Shown piece after piece: positions 9,001-16,351 of a stretch of 64,000 nucleotides of DNA. The notes under the pieces are model-generated. The model had not been told where the DNA came from. It did no database searches and saw only the letters and a list, made by a program, of their open reading frames with translations. The stretch covers positions 1 through 64,000 of the forward strand of contig JBOFWM010000063.1 of assembly GCA_051653625.1 (NCBI GenBank), written 5' to 3'. This DNA is from SFDP01 sp051653625. GTDB taxonomy: Bacteria; Bacillota; Clostridia; Lachnospirales; Lachnospiraceae. Made by a program: the position numbers and the translations under genes. Position 1 is the stretch's first letter, and every line of letters begins with the position of its first letter.

Positions 9001-10028
9001 AAATTATTGAAAAAGTAGAAGGAACAGTAGAAGTATCTAACGGATTAGAAGATGCGACACAAGAAGTAAGAGTAATTATTGATCACAATAAAGCAATTGA
9101 TAAAGGTCTTACAGTAGCGCAGGTCTTTTCTCAAATTGCATCGAAGTTAGCAGATCCATCTACTGCAACAACTCTTGATACAGGAATTCGTGATTATGAT
9201 GTATTTGTATTAAATGAAAAGGACCTTGCATTATCACGAGAAACAGTACAAGATATAGAGATTGAGTACACGGATAAAGAGGGAAAAAAAGCAAAAGTGC
9301 TATTAAAAGAACTAGCGAGTTTTGAGATAAGCCAAGGTGTTGATGCTGTGAATCGAGTAGATCAAACGAGATATATTGCAGTTTCTGCTGGGATTGCAGA
9401 AGGATATAATGTAGGTATTGTATCAGAAAAGGTTACTCAAGCTATTGCGGAATATGAAATGCCAGAAGGATACACCTTAGTATTTAGTGGTGAAAATGAA
9501 ATGATTATGGATGCAATGGAGCAAGTAGCTCTTATGATGATATTAGCTCTTGCATTTATGTATTTGATTATGGTTGCTCAATTTCAATCACTTTTATCGC
9601 CATTTATCATTATGTTTACCATTCCACTTGCATTTACTGGAGGATTTTTAGGACTTTATCTATCTGGAAGTGAGGTAAGCGTTATTGCTATGATTGGATT
9701 TGTTATGCTTGCTGGTATTATTGTAAATAATGGAATTGTATTAGTAGATTATATCAATCATTTAAGAGAACATGGTATGGAAAAAAGAGAAGCGATTGTT
9801 CTTGCGAGTAAAACAAGACTACGTCCTGTATTTATGACTGCACTTACTACTGTTTTGGCATTATCTACTATGGTATTTAGTTCTGATATGGGATCTGAAA
9901 TGGGAAAACCAATGGCAATTGTGACTATTGGAGGATTAGTATATGGAACATTATTAACCTTATTTATAATTCCTACAATTTATGAAATCTTTAATCGTAA
10001 AAAATATTTGGAGCAAGGGAATGGCTAA
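6015..10028 (+). CDS. RND-family exporter with large coiled-coil insertion
   Basis: 1337 residues. An upstream ATG at 5967 would put the operator inside the coding region; the ATG at 6015 gives MISKFSVKKPYTIL, the usual opening of this family. The order is TM1, first extracytoplasmic loop, TM2-6 (with LVDNSIVVIENI in the TM4 region, carrying the conserved Asp), TM7, second loop, TM8-12. The first loop carries a long heptad-like Ala/Glu/Gln-rich insertion (about residues 200-500), as in Gram-positive members of this family (SwrC/YerP-like and relatives). It probably exports lipids, surfactant-like molecules or drugs using the proton gradient. No membrane-fusion partner is encoded nearby, as is usual in Firmicutes. 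The TetR gene follows after 21 bases. Confidence 0.88.
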   Translation: MISKFSVKKPYTILVGVVMIIILGIVSFMRMTTDLLPNINLPYVIVMTTYVGASPETVESVVTQPIESSMATVSNIEGLNSVSNENYSMVIMEFSQNANMDSVSLEIRENLDQLKSIWDDAVGNPVIMKINPDMMPVMVAAVGVEGMTNAQISEYATSYIIPELESIEGVASATASGLIEESVHVLIRQDKIDAINLNVFGSIDREIDESLKELQDGKKEIAEGWDEINNNIAELAESRQKITEGLQEITDGKADLASGKAELESQKTNAIDQIASGSTKLIDAKSQIVSGKTLLSANIMQMEQGLAQAEEGKSGLELALGGLDQMATAINMIISNNTGDFAVQARANILDPSIRTTLTQLGVTHTDDTTLAELTATIHIVKAGYESQRGELNVTIEGLVESLAQLKAQYAELEIQEKQVDEALTELTKGQLEAASGFGSGEAQLAFGETQLESAKTQLESAEEQIESGEEQINTAKDQLRDAEAQIKDAEEQIEEAREDAYMNANMTGVLTVEMVSSLLMAQNFSMPSGYVTEDGVDYLIRVGNKPETVEELLTLPLLNLNMDGVDIITLADVADVFMTDNADEVYTNVNGNPGVMISIQKQTGYSTGDVSDKLADRFKELERKNSDLSLIALMDQGIYIDLVMNSILNNIVFGGVLAILVLLLFLKDIRPTLVIAFSIPVSLVAAIVCMYFSGVTLNIISLSGLALGIGMLVDNSIVVIENIYRLRHEGHSMRDAAIMGSKEVAGAIIASTLTTVCVFLPIVFTEGLTRQLFVDMGLTIAFSLGASLVIALTVVPAMASVLLTTTKEQKATKLGDRIMNGYEKALRVVLSFKPIILIAVVVLFISSIFAALSNGTAFMSDMDSNQFSMTITTPDGSTLKETGDITDEIVDRVMQLPDIVDAGAMTGGSSTMMGMGSSDSTTVTTIYLTTLEEKSKTNEELANDIRDLLADIEAIELEITTSSMDMSMLTGNGVSIEVRGREIDTLQTIAMDIAKIIEKVEGTVEVSNGLEDATQEVRVIIDHNKAIDKGLTVAQVFSQIASKLADPSTATTLDTGIRDYDVFVLNEKDLALSRETVQDIEIEYTDKEGKKAKVLLKELASFEISQGVDAVNRVDQTRYIAVSAGIAEGYNVGIVSEKVTQAIAEYEMPEGYTLVFSGENEMIMDAMEQVALMMILALAFMYLIMVAQFQSLLSPFIIMFTIPLAFTGGFLGLYLSGSEVSVIAMIGFVMLAGIIVNNGIVLVDYINHLREHGMEKREAIVLASKTRLRPVFMTALTTVLALSTMVFSSDMGSEMGKPMAIVTIGGLVYGTLLTLFIIPTIYEIFNRKKYLEQGNG

Positions 10029-10049
10029 TAGAAAGTGAAAAGAGTAGAT

Positions 10050-10658
10050 ATGAATAAAGAAAATAAAAATGAAAAAGTATTAGCTTTGTATGGTGCTGTT
10101 GCAGAATTTGTTATGGAAAATGCCGATTTAAAAAAGATAACAGTTGCCGATATTACGAATAGAGCTGGAATTGGAAAAGGTACTGCATATGAGTATTTTA
10201 AAAGTAAGGATGACATCATAATAGAAGCAATTCTTTATTTCGAGCAAAAAGCATTATTTGAAACAAAAGAGGAACTGGAAAAAATAGAAACATTCCGTGA
10301 AAAAATAATGTATTTATTTACCCTTATGGAAAAAGAAAGAGTAGAAAAAGAATGCTTTTTAAAGTGTGTGCATATTGCGATTGGAGATGGAGAGATTGCA
10401 GATAAGATTCGAAAAAGATTATCGGATAAAGACGTGGAAATGACTCCTTTATATTTTGTGGATTATCTAATACAATGTGGAATAAAAGAGGGAATGATAT
10501 CAAATAAATATCCCTATGAATATTTGATTGCAACACTTAGTTCGAGACTTGGAATTTTTTTAGTAAGTTGCGGCTATAAAGGAAACCAAATAATAATGAA
10601 CCATGATGAATTAAAAGAGCAATTATATGAAGGTATTATAAGAGAATTGAGAGAATAA
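10050..10658 (+). CDS. TetR/AcrR-family transcriptional repressor
   Basis: 202 residues from the ATG at 10050; a GTG at 10035 is possible but has no good ribosome site. The N-terminal helix-turn-helix covers about residues 23-55 (KKITVADITNRAGIGKGTAY, then FKSKDDII), followed by an all-helical ligand and dimer domain. It is cotranscribed with the RND exporter. I infer it represses that operon through the palindrome at 5971-5986, with export substrates as likely inducers. A terminator follows. Confidence 0.88.
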   Translation: MNKENKNEKVLALYGAVAEFVMENADLKKITVADITNRAGIGKGTAYEYFKSKDDIIIEAILYFEQKALFETKEELEKIETFREKIMYLFTLMEKERVEKECFLKCVHIAIGDGEIADKIRKRLSDKDVEMTPLYFVDYLIQCGIKEGMISNKYPYEYLIATLSSRLGIFLVSCGYKGNQIIMNHDELKEQLYEGIIRELRE

Positions 10659-10665
10659 AAAAGAT

Positions 10666-10709
10666 AGGCATATTATGTAGGTTAAATCAAATACATAGTA
10701 TGCCTTTTT
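10666..10709 (+). terminator. Intrinsic terminator of the RND-TetR operon
   Basis: 14-bp stem AGGCATATTATGTA (10666-10679) with TACATAGTATGCCT (10692-10705), one G-T pair, followed by TTTT. Confidence 0.88.
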
Positions 10710-10821
10710 GATTCACACGATCTTTACTTAATGCTTATCTTAATTTTACCTAAAAGGGTAGTATATAAAAGAACGAATCTATATAATATATCATATACAA
10801 AATAAAAAGGAGGCAAAGTTT

Positions 10822-11649
10822 ATGCCATCAACTTATGCGCATTATAGAATGGGGAAATTTGTTTACAAGGAAATGGATGAAAAGAAAAAGGCAATTATTA
10901 ATCAATATTTTGATTTGTATATGATTGGACTTCATGGTCCGGACCTTTTATTTTATTATAATCCATTTACTAGAAATAAAGTTAATGCAATGGGAAATGA
11001 ACTGCATGAAAAGTCAGGATATGATTTCTTTGCACATGCAAAAGAAGTAATACAGGATGAAAAAGAGAAAGCACCATATCTTGCGTACATCTACGGAGTA
11101 ATCAATCATTTTTCGCTTGATGTTTTTTGCCATGGTTATGTAGAAGAAAAAATGAAACAAAGTAATATATCACATGATGAAATTGAAGTAGAGTTTGATC
11201 GGTTTTTACTTGTAAAAGATGGAATAGATCCTGTTAGTCAAAAGCTAACGACTCACATTAAAGTAGATAAAAAAAATGCAGCAATAATAAAATCTTTTTA
11301 TAGGGGATTAACAGAAAAAGAAGTGCTAAAAGCATTAAGAGAAATGATTTTTTATACAAATTTATTTGTTGCACCAGGTATAGTAAAAAGAAACCTTCTT
11401 TTCTTTGGCTTAAAATTAGTTGGTCAATATAAAAAAAGAAAAGGTATGATAATGAATCGTATTCCAAATCCAAAATGTATAGATAGTTGCAATACCTTAT
11501 TCTCTTATTATCTTGATGCGCAAACAAAAACAGTAGATTTGATAGAAGAATTTGATGCATTTTTGGAATATGAAACGAGTATGAGTGAATTGTTTGATAA
11601 AAACTTTAGTTCAATTACAGTTAGAAAGCGGAGTGAATGCATATGTTGA
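10822..11649 (+). CDS. Zinc-dependent phospholipase C family protein
   Basis: 275 residues. The N-terminal part has the layout of the zinc-dependent phospholipase C/S1-P1 nuclease fold: STYAHYRMGK near the start, then LHGPDLLFYYNP, then INHFSLDVFCHGYVE. These supply the His and Asp residues expected as zinc ligands. No clear signal peptide is seen, which is usual for the uncharacterised clostridial branch of this family, so a secreted lipase role is not supported. A strong AAGGAGG lies 8 bases before the ATG. The 3' end overlaps the MFS gene by 7 bases, which suggests coupled translation. Confidence 0.75.
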   Translation: MPSTYAHYRMGKFVYKEMDEKKKAIINQYFDLYMIGLHGPDLLFYYNPFTRNKVNAMGNELHEKSGYDFFAHAKEVIQDEKEKAPYLAYIYGVINHFSLDVFCHGYVEEKMKQSNISHDEIEVEFDRFLLVKDGIDPVSQKLTTHIKVDKKNAAIIKSFYRGLTEKEVLKALREMIFYTNLFVAPGIVKRNLLFFGLKLVGQYKKRKGMIMNRIPNPKCIDSCNTLFSYYLDAQTKTVDLIEEFDAFLEYETSMSELFDKNFSSITVRKRSECIC

Positions 11650-12878
11650 AATTAAATAGGGAAGAAAAAAATTGGATTTTATATGATGTTGGAAACTCTG
11701 CATTTATTTTAATGGTATCTACAATCATACCGATATTTTTTAATTATTTAGCAGAAGCAGAAGGTATATCAAGTGTAAATTACTTGGCATATTGGGGGTA
11801 TGCAGCATCAGCTACAACGGCAATAGTTGTTTTGATAGGACCGTTATTAGGAAGTGTGGCAGATAATAGGGGTTTCAAAAAAATGTTACTTTTAGTAAGT
11901 GTTGTATTGGGGATTTTAGGATGTATCGTAATGGGATTTGCAAAGAGTTGGATTATCTTTCTTATTATTTTTGTGATTACAAAAGTTGGATATTCCACTA
12001 GTCTTATTTTTTATGATTCTATGCTAGGGGATATTACAAAAGAAGAACGCATGGATCATATTTCGGCATGTGGGTATGCATGGGGATATGTAGGGAGTTG
12101 TATACCGTTTGTAATAATTTTATGTTTTATGTTAGGATATCAAGCAATAGGAATAACATTTGAGCAAGCAATGATTGTTTCTATGTTTATCACAGGCATA
12201 TGGTGGGGCGGAATGAGTTTGCCACTCCTTAAGAACTACAAACAGAAATTTTATATTACAAAAAGTGAAAATCCATTTAAAAAAAGTATGTTTCGTATGT
12301 TTCATACTATAAAAAATGTGAAAAAACAAAAGAAAATTTTTCTTTTTTTACTTGCTTATTTTTTCTATATTGATGGAGTCTATACCATAATAGATATGGC
12401 TACAGCATATGGGTCGGCGCTAGGGCTAGATAGTACTGGATTATTACTTGCGCTTTTGTTAACGCAAATAGTTGCTTTTCCATTTGCACTTTTGTTTGGA
12501 AGGTTGGCGCAAAAATATAAAACAGAACATTTAATTCTTTTGTGTATCGTATCTTACACAGGGATTGCAATTTTTGCAATTTTCCTTCACCATCAATGGC
12601 AATTTTGGGTATTAGCAATATGGGTAGGAATGTTTCAAGGAGGTATACAAGCATTATCAAGATCATACTATACAAAGATCATTCCAAAAGAGCAATCAGG
12701 AGAATATTTTGGATTACTTGATATATGTGGAAAAGGAGCATCTTTTCTTGGGACATTAGTAGTAAGTATAACTACACAAGCGACAGGAAATCTAAATATG
12801 GGTGTTTCTACACTTACTATTTTATTTATTATTGGTATTGTTTTATTTATAAGAGCAACCAAAATACAAAAATTTTAA
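11643..12878 (+). CDS. MFS transporter, UMF1/Atg22-like family
   Basis: 411 residues and about 12 membrane segments. The opening NWILYDVGNSAF is the hallmark of the UMF1/Atg22-like branch of the major facilitator superfamily, whose bacterial substrates are mostly unknown. I chose ATG 11643 because GGAG at 11630-11633 is 9 bases away; ATG 11637 is only 3 bases away. It overlaps the preceding phospholipase-like gene and is followed 18 bases later by a dihydrouridine synthase gene. Confidence 0.82.
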   Translation: MLKLNREEKNWILYDVGNSAFILMVSTIIPIFFNYLAEAEGISSVNYLAYWGYAASATTAIVVLIGPLLGSVADNRGFKKMLLLVSVVLGILGCIVMGFAKSWIIFLIIFVITKVGYSTSLIFYDSMLGDITKEERMDHISACGYAWGYVGSCIPFVIILCFMLGYQAIGITFEQAMIVSMFITGIWWGGMSLPLLKNYKQKFYITKSENPFKKSMFRMFHTIKNVKKQKKIFLFLLAYFFYIDGVYTIIDMATAYGSALGLDSTGLLLALLLTQIVAFPFALLFGRLAQKYKTEHLILLCIVSYTGIAIFAIFLHHQWQFWVLAIWVGMFQGGIQALSRSYYTKIIPKEQSGEYFGLLDICGKGASFLGTLVVSITTQATGNLNMGVSTLTILFIIGIVLFIRATKIQKF

Positions 12879-12896
12879 AAAGGAATAAAAACAATT

Positions 12897-13817
12897 ATGA
12901 AGTATTACTTAGCGCCACTAGAAGGAATTACAACTTATATATTTAGAAATGCATATTATAAGTATTATGGAGAAATGGATAAATATTTTACACCTTTTAT
13001 CTCACCAAATCAAAATAGAGCAATGAGTACAAAGGAAAGAAATGATATTCTTCCAGAACATAATAAAGGGCTGACGATTGTCCCACAAGTTTTAACGAAT
13101 AAATCAAAAGAATTTTTAACAGTTGAAAAAGAATTAAGAGAATATGGGTATCAAGAATTAAATATCAATCTTGGGTGTCCATCTAAAACAGTTGTTACAA
13201 AATACAAAGGAGCAGGTTTTTTAGATGTTCCAAAGAAATTAGAAGAGTTTTTAGAAGAAATTTTTGCTCATACAAATTGTGAGATTTCTGTTAAAACAAG
13301 AATTGGAATATCAGAGGAAGAGGAATGGGAGTATCTTCTACGTATTTATGAAAAATTTCCAATTAAAGAGTTGATTATTCATCCACGATTGCAGATGGAT
13401 TATTATAAAAACAAACCACGAATGACATGCTTTGAACAAGCCTTAAGAGTTCATCAAATTCCGATTTCCTATAATGGGGATCTTTTGACAAAAGAACAAT
13501 GTTTAGAGATTCAAAAAAAATATTCAACAGTAGATCGTGTTATGATTGGTCGTGGAATTTTAAAAAATCCACAATTGTTATTAGAGCAAGAAAAGAAATT
13601 TGATATAAATACATTTACTTTATTTCATAATGAAATTTTAAATGAATATGAAGAGCTTATGAAAGAAGATCGAAATACGTTATTTAAAGTAAAGGAATTA
13701 TGGACATATTGGGAATGTCTTTTTCCATCAAAAGAAAAATTAATAAAAAAAATAAGGAAAAGTCAATCATTGAAAGAATATCGACAGCTCTATCATGAAT
13801 TAAGTTCTACAAAATAG
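12897..13817 (+). CDS. tRNA-dihydrouridine synthase family protein
   Basis: 306 residues with the FMN-binding TIM-barrel pattern of Dus enzymes: the opening APLEGIT, the NLGCPSKTV segment with the catalytic Cys near residue 98, VKTRIG, and the late VMIGRGILKNPQ that binds FMN phosphate. These enzymes reduce uridine in the tRNA D-loop with NADPH. Divergent from DusB; resembles the DusA/C-like short clostridial group. Its last 11 bases overlap the convergent small gene at 13807. Confidence 0.88.
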   Translation: MKYYLAPLEGITTYIFRNAYYKYYGEMDKYFTPFISPNQNRAMSTKERNDILPEHNKGLTIVPQVLTNKSKEFLTVEKELREYGYQELNINLGCPSKTVVTKYKGAGFLDVPKKLEEFLEEIFAHTNCEISVKTRIGISEEEEWEYLLRIYEKFPIKELIIHPRLQMDYYKNKPRMTCFEQALRVHQIPISYNGDLLTKEQCLEIQKKYSTVDRVMIGRGILKNPQLLLEQEKKFDINTFTLFHNEILNEYEELMKEDRNTLFKVKELWTYWECLFPSKEKLIKKIRKSQSLKEYRQLYHELSSTK

Positions 13818-14163
13818 AGCTAGGTTCAAATTTATTAAAAAAGCAACAATCTGTATCATTAGAAATGGAAGATTGTTTTTTATCCATTGCTTCTATAATA
13901 GATGCAATTTTTTTTCGAGCCATCCATTCTTTCATGATAGAATCTTCTAAAATTTTATTTGTTGTATTACAAGCAACCTGTAATTCGCAAAAATCAATTT
14001 TTTTACAAGACCATTGCTTTACAGCTTCTTGCAAAAGTTCGCCATGAGCATTCAAAAGATGGGACATTGCCATTTGATCCAATGCAATTGATTCTAGCAA
14101 ATCGATAAATAATTCATCTGTATTAGGGCGATAGGTACCCTCTGGAATTTTAGGCATTCCCAT
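13807..14163 (-). CDS. Small helical protein, divergent paralogue of the gene at 14309
   Basis: 118 residues, begins MGMPKIPEG. The core ELFIDLLESIALDQMAMSHL aligns with NILLTSIGLEELSLSHIVNA of the divergent neighbour, and both start with a MP-x-IP motif. I know such short proteins in Bacilli and Clostridia as hypothetical proteins often linked to spore surface or exosporium genes, but no biochemical role is established. This copy has extra Cys residues (WSCKKIDFCELQVAC, and DCCFF near the end). GGAG lies about 8 bases before the ATG. CATATACTA sits upstream on this strand, resembling a sporulation-sigma -10. Confidence 0.7.
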   Translation of the reverse strand: MGMPKIPEGTYRPNTDELFIDLLESIALDQMAMSHLLNAHGELLQEAVKQWSCKKIDFCELQVACNTTNKILEDSIMKEWMARKKIASIIEAMDKKQSSISNDTDCCFFNKFEPSSIL

Positions 14164-14247
14164 AGTGATTACTCCATTTCAAACAATCTCTTTCTTATTA
14201 TGTAGTATATGTTGGAAATTTATTATTATTACAGAAAAAATACAGGC

Positions 14248-14274
14248 ACTTACTTTTAAAATATACATATTATA
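14248..14274 (+). promoter_or_regulatory. Candidate sigma-K-type sporulation promoter
   Basis: AC at 14248-14249, 16-bp spacer, then CATATTATA (14266-14274), matching the CATA-NNN-TA form of sigma-K -10 boxes. No good sigma-A promoter is visible in this gap. This is a short, AT-rich match, so it is tentative. Confidence 0.35.
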
Positions 14275-14308
14275 TTTGTATAATAAGTAATAAGGAGGAA
14301 TGCACAAT

Positions 14309-14668
14309 ATGTCAATGCCAAATATTCCTGATTTATCCCCTAATATTCAAATAGACCGTACAGATGCAATTAATATTTTATTAACATCAATCGGTCTTGA
14401 AGAATTATCTCTATCTCATATTGTAAATGCGGAAGCAGAAAAAATACAATATGCACTTGGTACATTACAAGTTGGAGAAGATGAAAATGGAAAACCAATT
14501 TATAGTGAATCATTATCACCAGAAGAAGTGTTGAAAATGAATCAATCAGCAGGCAAGGTTTTAAGAGATGTTATTAAAAACCAAATGTTGTTAGGTATGA
14601 AACTTGAAGAAGTTGTAGAAATTAACGAACCAGTTGTTACAACTGAGCCAGTAACACCAATAGCATAA
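14309..14668 (+). CDS. Small helical protein, possibly spore-associated
   Basis: 119 residues. GGAGG (14294-14298) is 10 bases from the ATG at 14309 and only one base from an in-frame ATG at 14300, so 14309 is chosen. The protein opens MSMPNIPDLSPNI and has the motif LLTSIGLEELSLSHIVNAEA followed by EKIQYALGTL. The same pattern recurs in short proteins of spore-formers annotated as hypothetical or exosporium-related. The C-terminus ends in a Val/Thr/Pro tail. Divergently arranged with its paralogue at 13807 and followed by a terminator. Confidence 0.72.
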   Translation: MSMPNIPDLSPNIQIDRTDAINILLTSIGLEELSLSHIVNAEAEKIQYALGTLQVGEDENGKPIYSESLSPEEVLKMNQSAGKVLRDVIKNQMLLGMKLEEVVEINEPVVTTEPVTPIA

Positions 14669-14673
14669 TATAG

Positions 14674-14709
14674 AAAAATTGGTCACTAAATATAGTGATC
14701 AATTTTTTT
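14674..14709 (+). terminator. Intrinsic terminator
   Basis: AAAAATTGGTCACTA (14674-14688) pairs with TAGTGATCAATTTTT (14693-14707), one G-T pair, ending in a T run. Confidence 0.88.
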
Positions 14710-14758
14710 GCAAATTTTTATCATTGATTTCTTTGTTATAGATATATAGAGTATGATT

Positions 14759-14767
14759 TGGTATAAT
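14759..14767 (+). promoter_or_regulatory. Extended -10 promoter for the DUF951-rpsF operon
   Basis: TGGTATAAT: consensus -10 at 14762-14767 with the extended TG. No good -35 at the usual distance. Confidence 0.65.
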
Positions 14768-14801
14768 CAAAAAATAAAATAAGAAGGTAAAAGGAGAGAT
14801 C

Positions 14802-14984
14802 ATGGATATTCAAGTGGGAAATATAGTACGGTTAAAAAAACAACATCCTTGTGGAAGTAAGGAGTGGCTTGTAATAAGAAGTGGTGCAGATTTTCGATTA
14901 CAATGTTTAGGATGTGAACATCAAATCATGATAAGTAGAAGAAATCTTGAAAAAAACGTTAAAGAAATAAGAGAAAAAGCTTGA
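14802..14984 (+). CDS. DUF951 family protein
   Basis: 60 residues: MDIQVGNIVRLKKQHPCGS, then WLVIRSGADFRLQCLGCEHQ. The HPCG and CLGC cysteines suggest a small metal-binding beta barrel. This family is regularly found directly upstream of rpsF in Firmicutes, as here, but its function is not established. AAGGAGA precedes the ATG by 6 bases. Confidence 0.9.
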   Translation: MDIQVGNIVRLKKQHPCGSKEWLVIRSGADFRLQCLGCEHQIMISRRNLEKNVKEIREKA

Positions 14985-15083
14985 AATATGAAATGAATTA
15001 TGGTAACATAACTATTCGTGATATAAAAAATAATATCCTTGCTCCAAAAGAGGGGCCAGAGACCAAAAGGAGGTAACAAAAGC

Positions 15084-15371
15084 ATGAACAAATATGAATT
15101 AGTCGTTGTTATTAATGCGAAAATCGAAGATGAAGAAAGAGTGGCTACTTTAGAAAAAGTAAAAGCACTTGTAGAAAGATTCGGTGGACAAATTACAAAC
15201 ATTGATGAATGGGGTAAGAAAAGATTAGCTTACGAAATTCAAAAAATGAAAGACGGGTTTTACTACTTTATTCAATTTGATGGCGCAAGTACTGTACCAG
15301 GCGAAATTGAAAGCAGAATTCGAATTACTGACAACGTTTTAAGATATTTATGCGTGAAACAAGAAGCGTAA
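15084..15371 (+). CDS. rpsF: 30S ribosomal protein S6
   Basis: 95 residues. Opens MNKYELVVVINAKIEDEE and has the S6 signature with WGKKRLAYEIQKMKDGFYY. The frame is open upstream from a TTG at 15039, but AAAGGAGGT ends 10 bases before the ATG at 15084 and the S6 fold starts there. S6 pairs with S18 on the platform of the small subunit. First of the rpsF-ssb-rpsR cluster. Confidence 0.97.
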   Translation: MNKYELVVVINAKIEDEERVATLEKVKALVERFGGQITNIDEWGKKRLAYEIQKMKDGFYYFIQFDGASTVPGEIESRIRITDNVLRYLCVKQEA

Positions 15372-15372
15372 A

Positions 15373-15396
15373 GGTATACCTTCCGGTGTACCGGAA
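15373..15396 (+). promoter_or_regulatory. Two mutually exclusive hairpins between rpsF and ssb
   Basis: GGTATACC (15373-15380) can pair with GGTGTACC (15385-15392) around a TTCC loop. Alternatively TTCCGG (15381-15386) pairs with CCGGAA (15391-15396) around TGTA. Both lie just before the ssb ribosome site. This could affect ssb translation or be a protein-binding RNA element; the function is not shown. Confidence 0.45.
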
Positions 15397-15408
15397 AGAG
15401 AGTAGAGT

Positions 15409-15855
15409 ATGAATAAAGTAATTCTAATGGGACGTTTAACAAGAGACCCTGAAGTAAGATATTCTGGGGGCGAAAATGCAATGGCAGTCGCTCGCTATAC
15501 CATAGCAGTAGATCGCAGATTTAATCGTAACAATACAGAAGAAGCGAATGCAGATTTTATTTCATGTGTTGCATTTGGTAAGACAGGGGAATTTGCAGAA
15601 AAATATCTTCGTAAAGGAACTAAAATTGCGGTAACAGGACGTATCCAAACTGGTAGTTATACTAATAAGGATGGCGTGAAAGTATATACAACAGATGTAG
15701 TTGTGGAAGAGCACGAATTTGCAGAAAGCAAAGGTGGCGCTGGAAACGACGGTGGATTCCAACGAGGTGGATATGAAAGTCAAGCACCTGCAAGTTCAAG
15801 TGATGGCTTCATGAATATTCCGGATGGAATTGAAGAAGAGTTACCATTTAATTAA
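15409..15855 (+). CDS. ssb: Single-stranded DNA-binding protein
   Basis: 148 residues. N-terminal OB fold (about 1-105: MNKVILMGRLTRDPEVRYSG, then VDRRFNR, then FISCVAFGKTGEFAEKYLRKG). A Gly/Ser-rich linker follows, then an acidic tip EEELPFN that should recruit replication and repair partners. Lies between rpsF and rpsR, the standard Firmicutes order. GAGAG lies 7 bases before the ATG. Confidence 0.97.
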   Translation: MNKVILMGRLTRDPEVRYSGGENAMAVARYTIAVDRRFNRNNTEEANADFISCVAFGKTGEFAEKYLRKGTKIAVTGRIQTGSYTNKDGVKVYTTDVVVEEHEFAESKGGAGNDGGFQRGGYESQAPASSSDGFMNIPDGIEEELPFN

Positions 15856-15901
15856 TTAAAACTGGGGAATTCAAGATAAAATATAGATAGGAGGCAATAC
15901 T

Positions 15902-16165
15902 ATGGCTTTTAATAAAAGTGATAAATCAGATTATCCGATGAAAAGAAAAGGTGCTATGCGCAGAAGAAAAAAAGTTTGTGTTTTCTGTGGAAAAGACAAC
16001 GCGATTGATTATAAAGATACAAACAAATTAAAAAGATATGTATCTGAAAGAGGAAAAATTCTTCCTAGAAGAATCACAGGAAACTGTGCAAAACATCAAC
16101 GTGCTCTTACAGTTGCAATCAAAAGAGCAAGACACGTTGCACTTATGCCTTATTCAATGGACTAA
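15902..16165 (+). CDS. rpsR: 30S ribosomal protein S18
   Basis: 87 residues, with KRYVSERGKILPRRITGNCA and KHQRALTVAIKRARHVALMP. Has the cysteine-containing form (VCVFCGK plus a later Cys and His), so it may bind zinc, and it is the only S18 visible here. AGGAGG lies before the ATG. Ends at a terminator that closes the rpsF operon. Confidence 0.97.
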   Translation: MAFNKSDKSDYPMKRKGAMRRRKKVCVFCGKDNAIDYKDTNKLKRYVSERGKILPRRITGNCAKHQRALTVAIKRARHVALMPYSMD

Positions 16166-16179
16166 GATTTTTAAAATAC

Positions 16180-16216
16180 AGACCAATAGTTAGAAATAGC
16201 TGTTGGTCTTTTTTTA
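16180..16216 (+). terminator. Intrinsic terminator of the rpsF-ssb-rpsR operon
   Basis: 12-bp stem (16180-16191 with 16198-16209, two G-T pairs), 6-base loop, then seven T. Confidence 0.9.
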
Positions 16217-16265
16217 TTGCTAAAAAAATATCAATATTATTTATATGGAATAAGAATAACTTTCA

Positions 16266-16274
16266 TGATATAAT
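16266..16274 (+). promoter_or_regulatory. Extended -10 promoter for gdpP-rplI-dnaB
   Basis: TGATATAAT, with TATAAT at 16269-16274. No clear -35. Confidence 0.6.
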
Positions 16275-16351
16275 AGTTTTGGCACTTTGCATGATAAAAT
16301 AATTATGTACAAGTCCTTAGAGTTTTGGGAAGAAGAGGAAATATTAGTTTA

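Noticed and set aside
11258..11560. 100-residue hydrophobic minus-strand frame in the phospholipase-like gene
   Set aside because: Leu/Tyr/Phe-rich composition comes from reverse reading of Lys/Asn-rich coding DNA; no start signals.
14985..15083. S6-S18 binding RNA in the rpsF 5' region
   Set aside because: I did not find the CCG-containing bulge expected; only weak pairing around the ribosome site.
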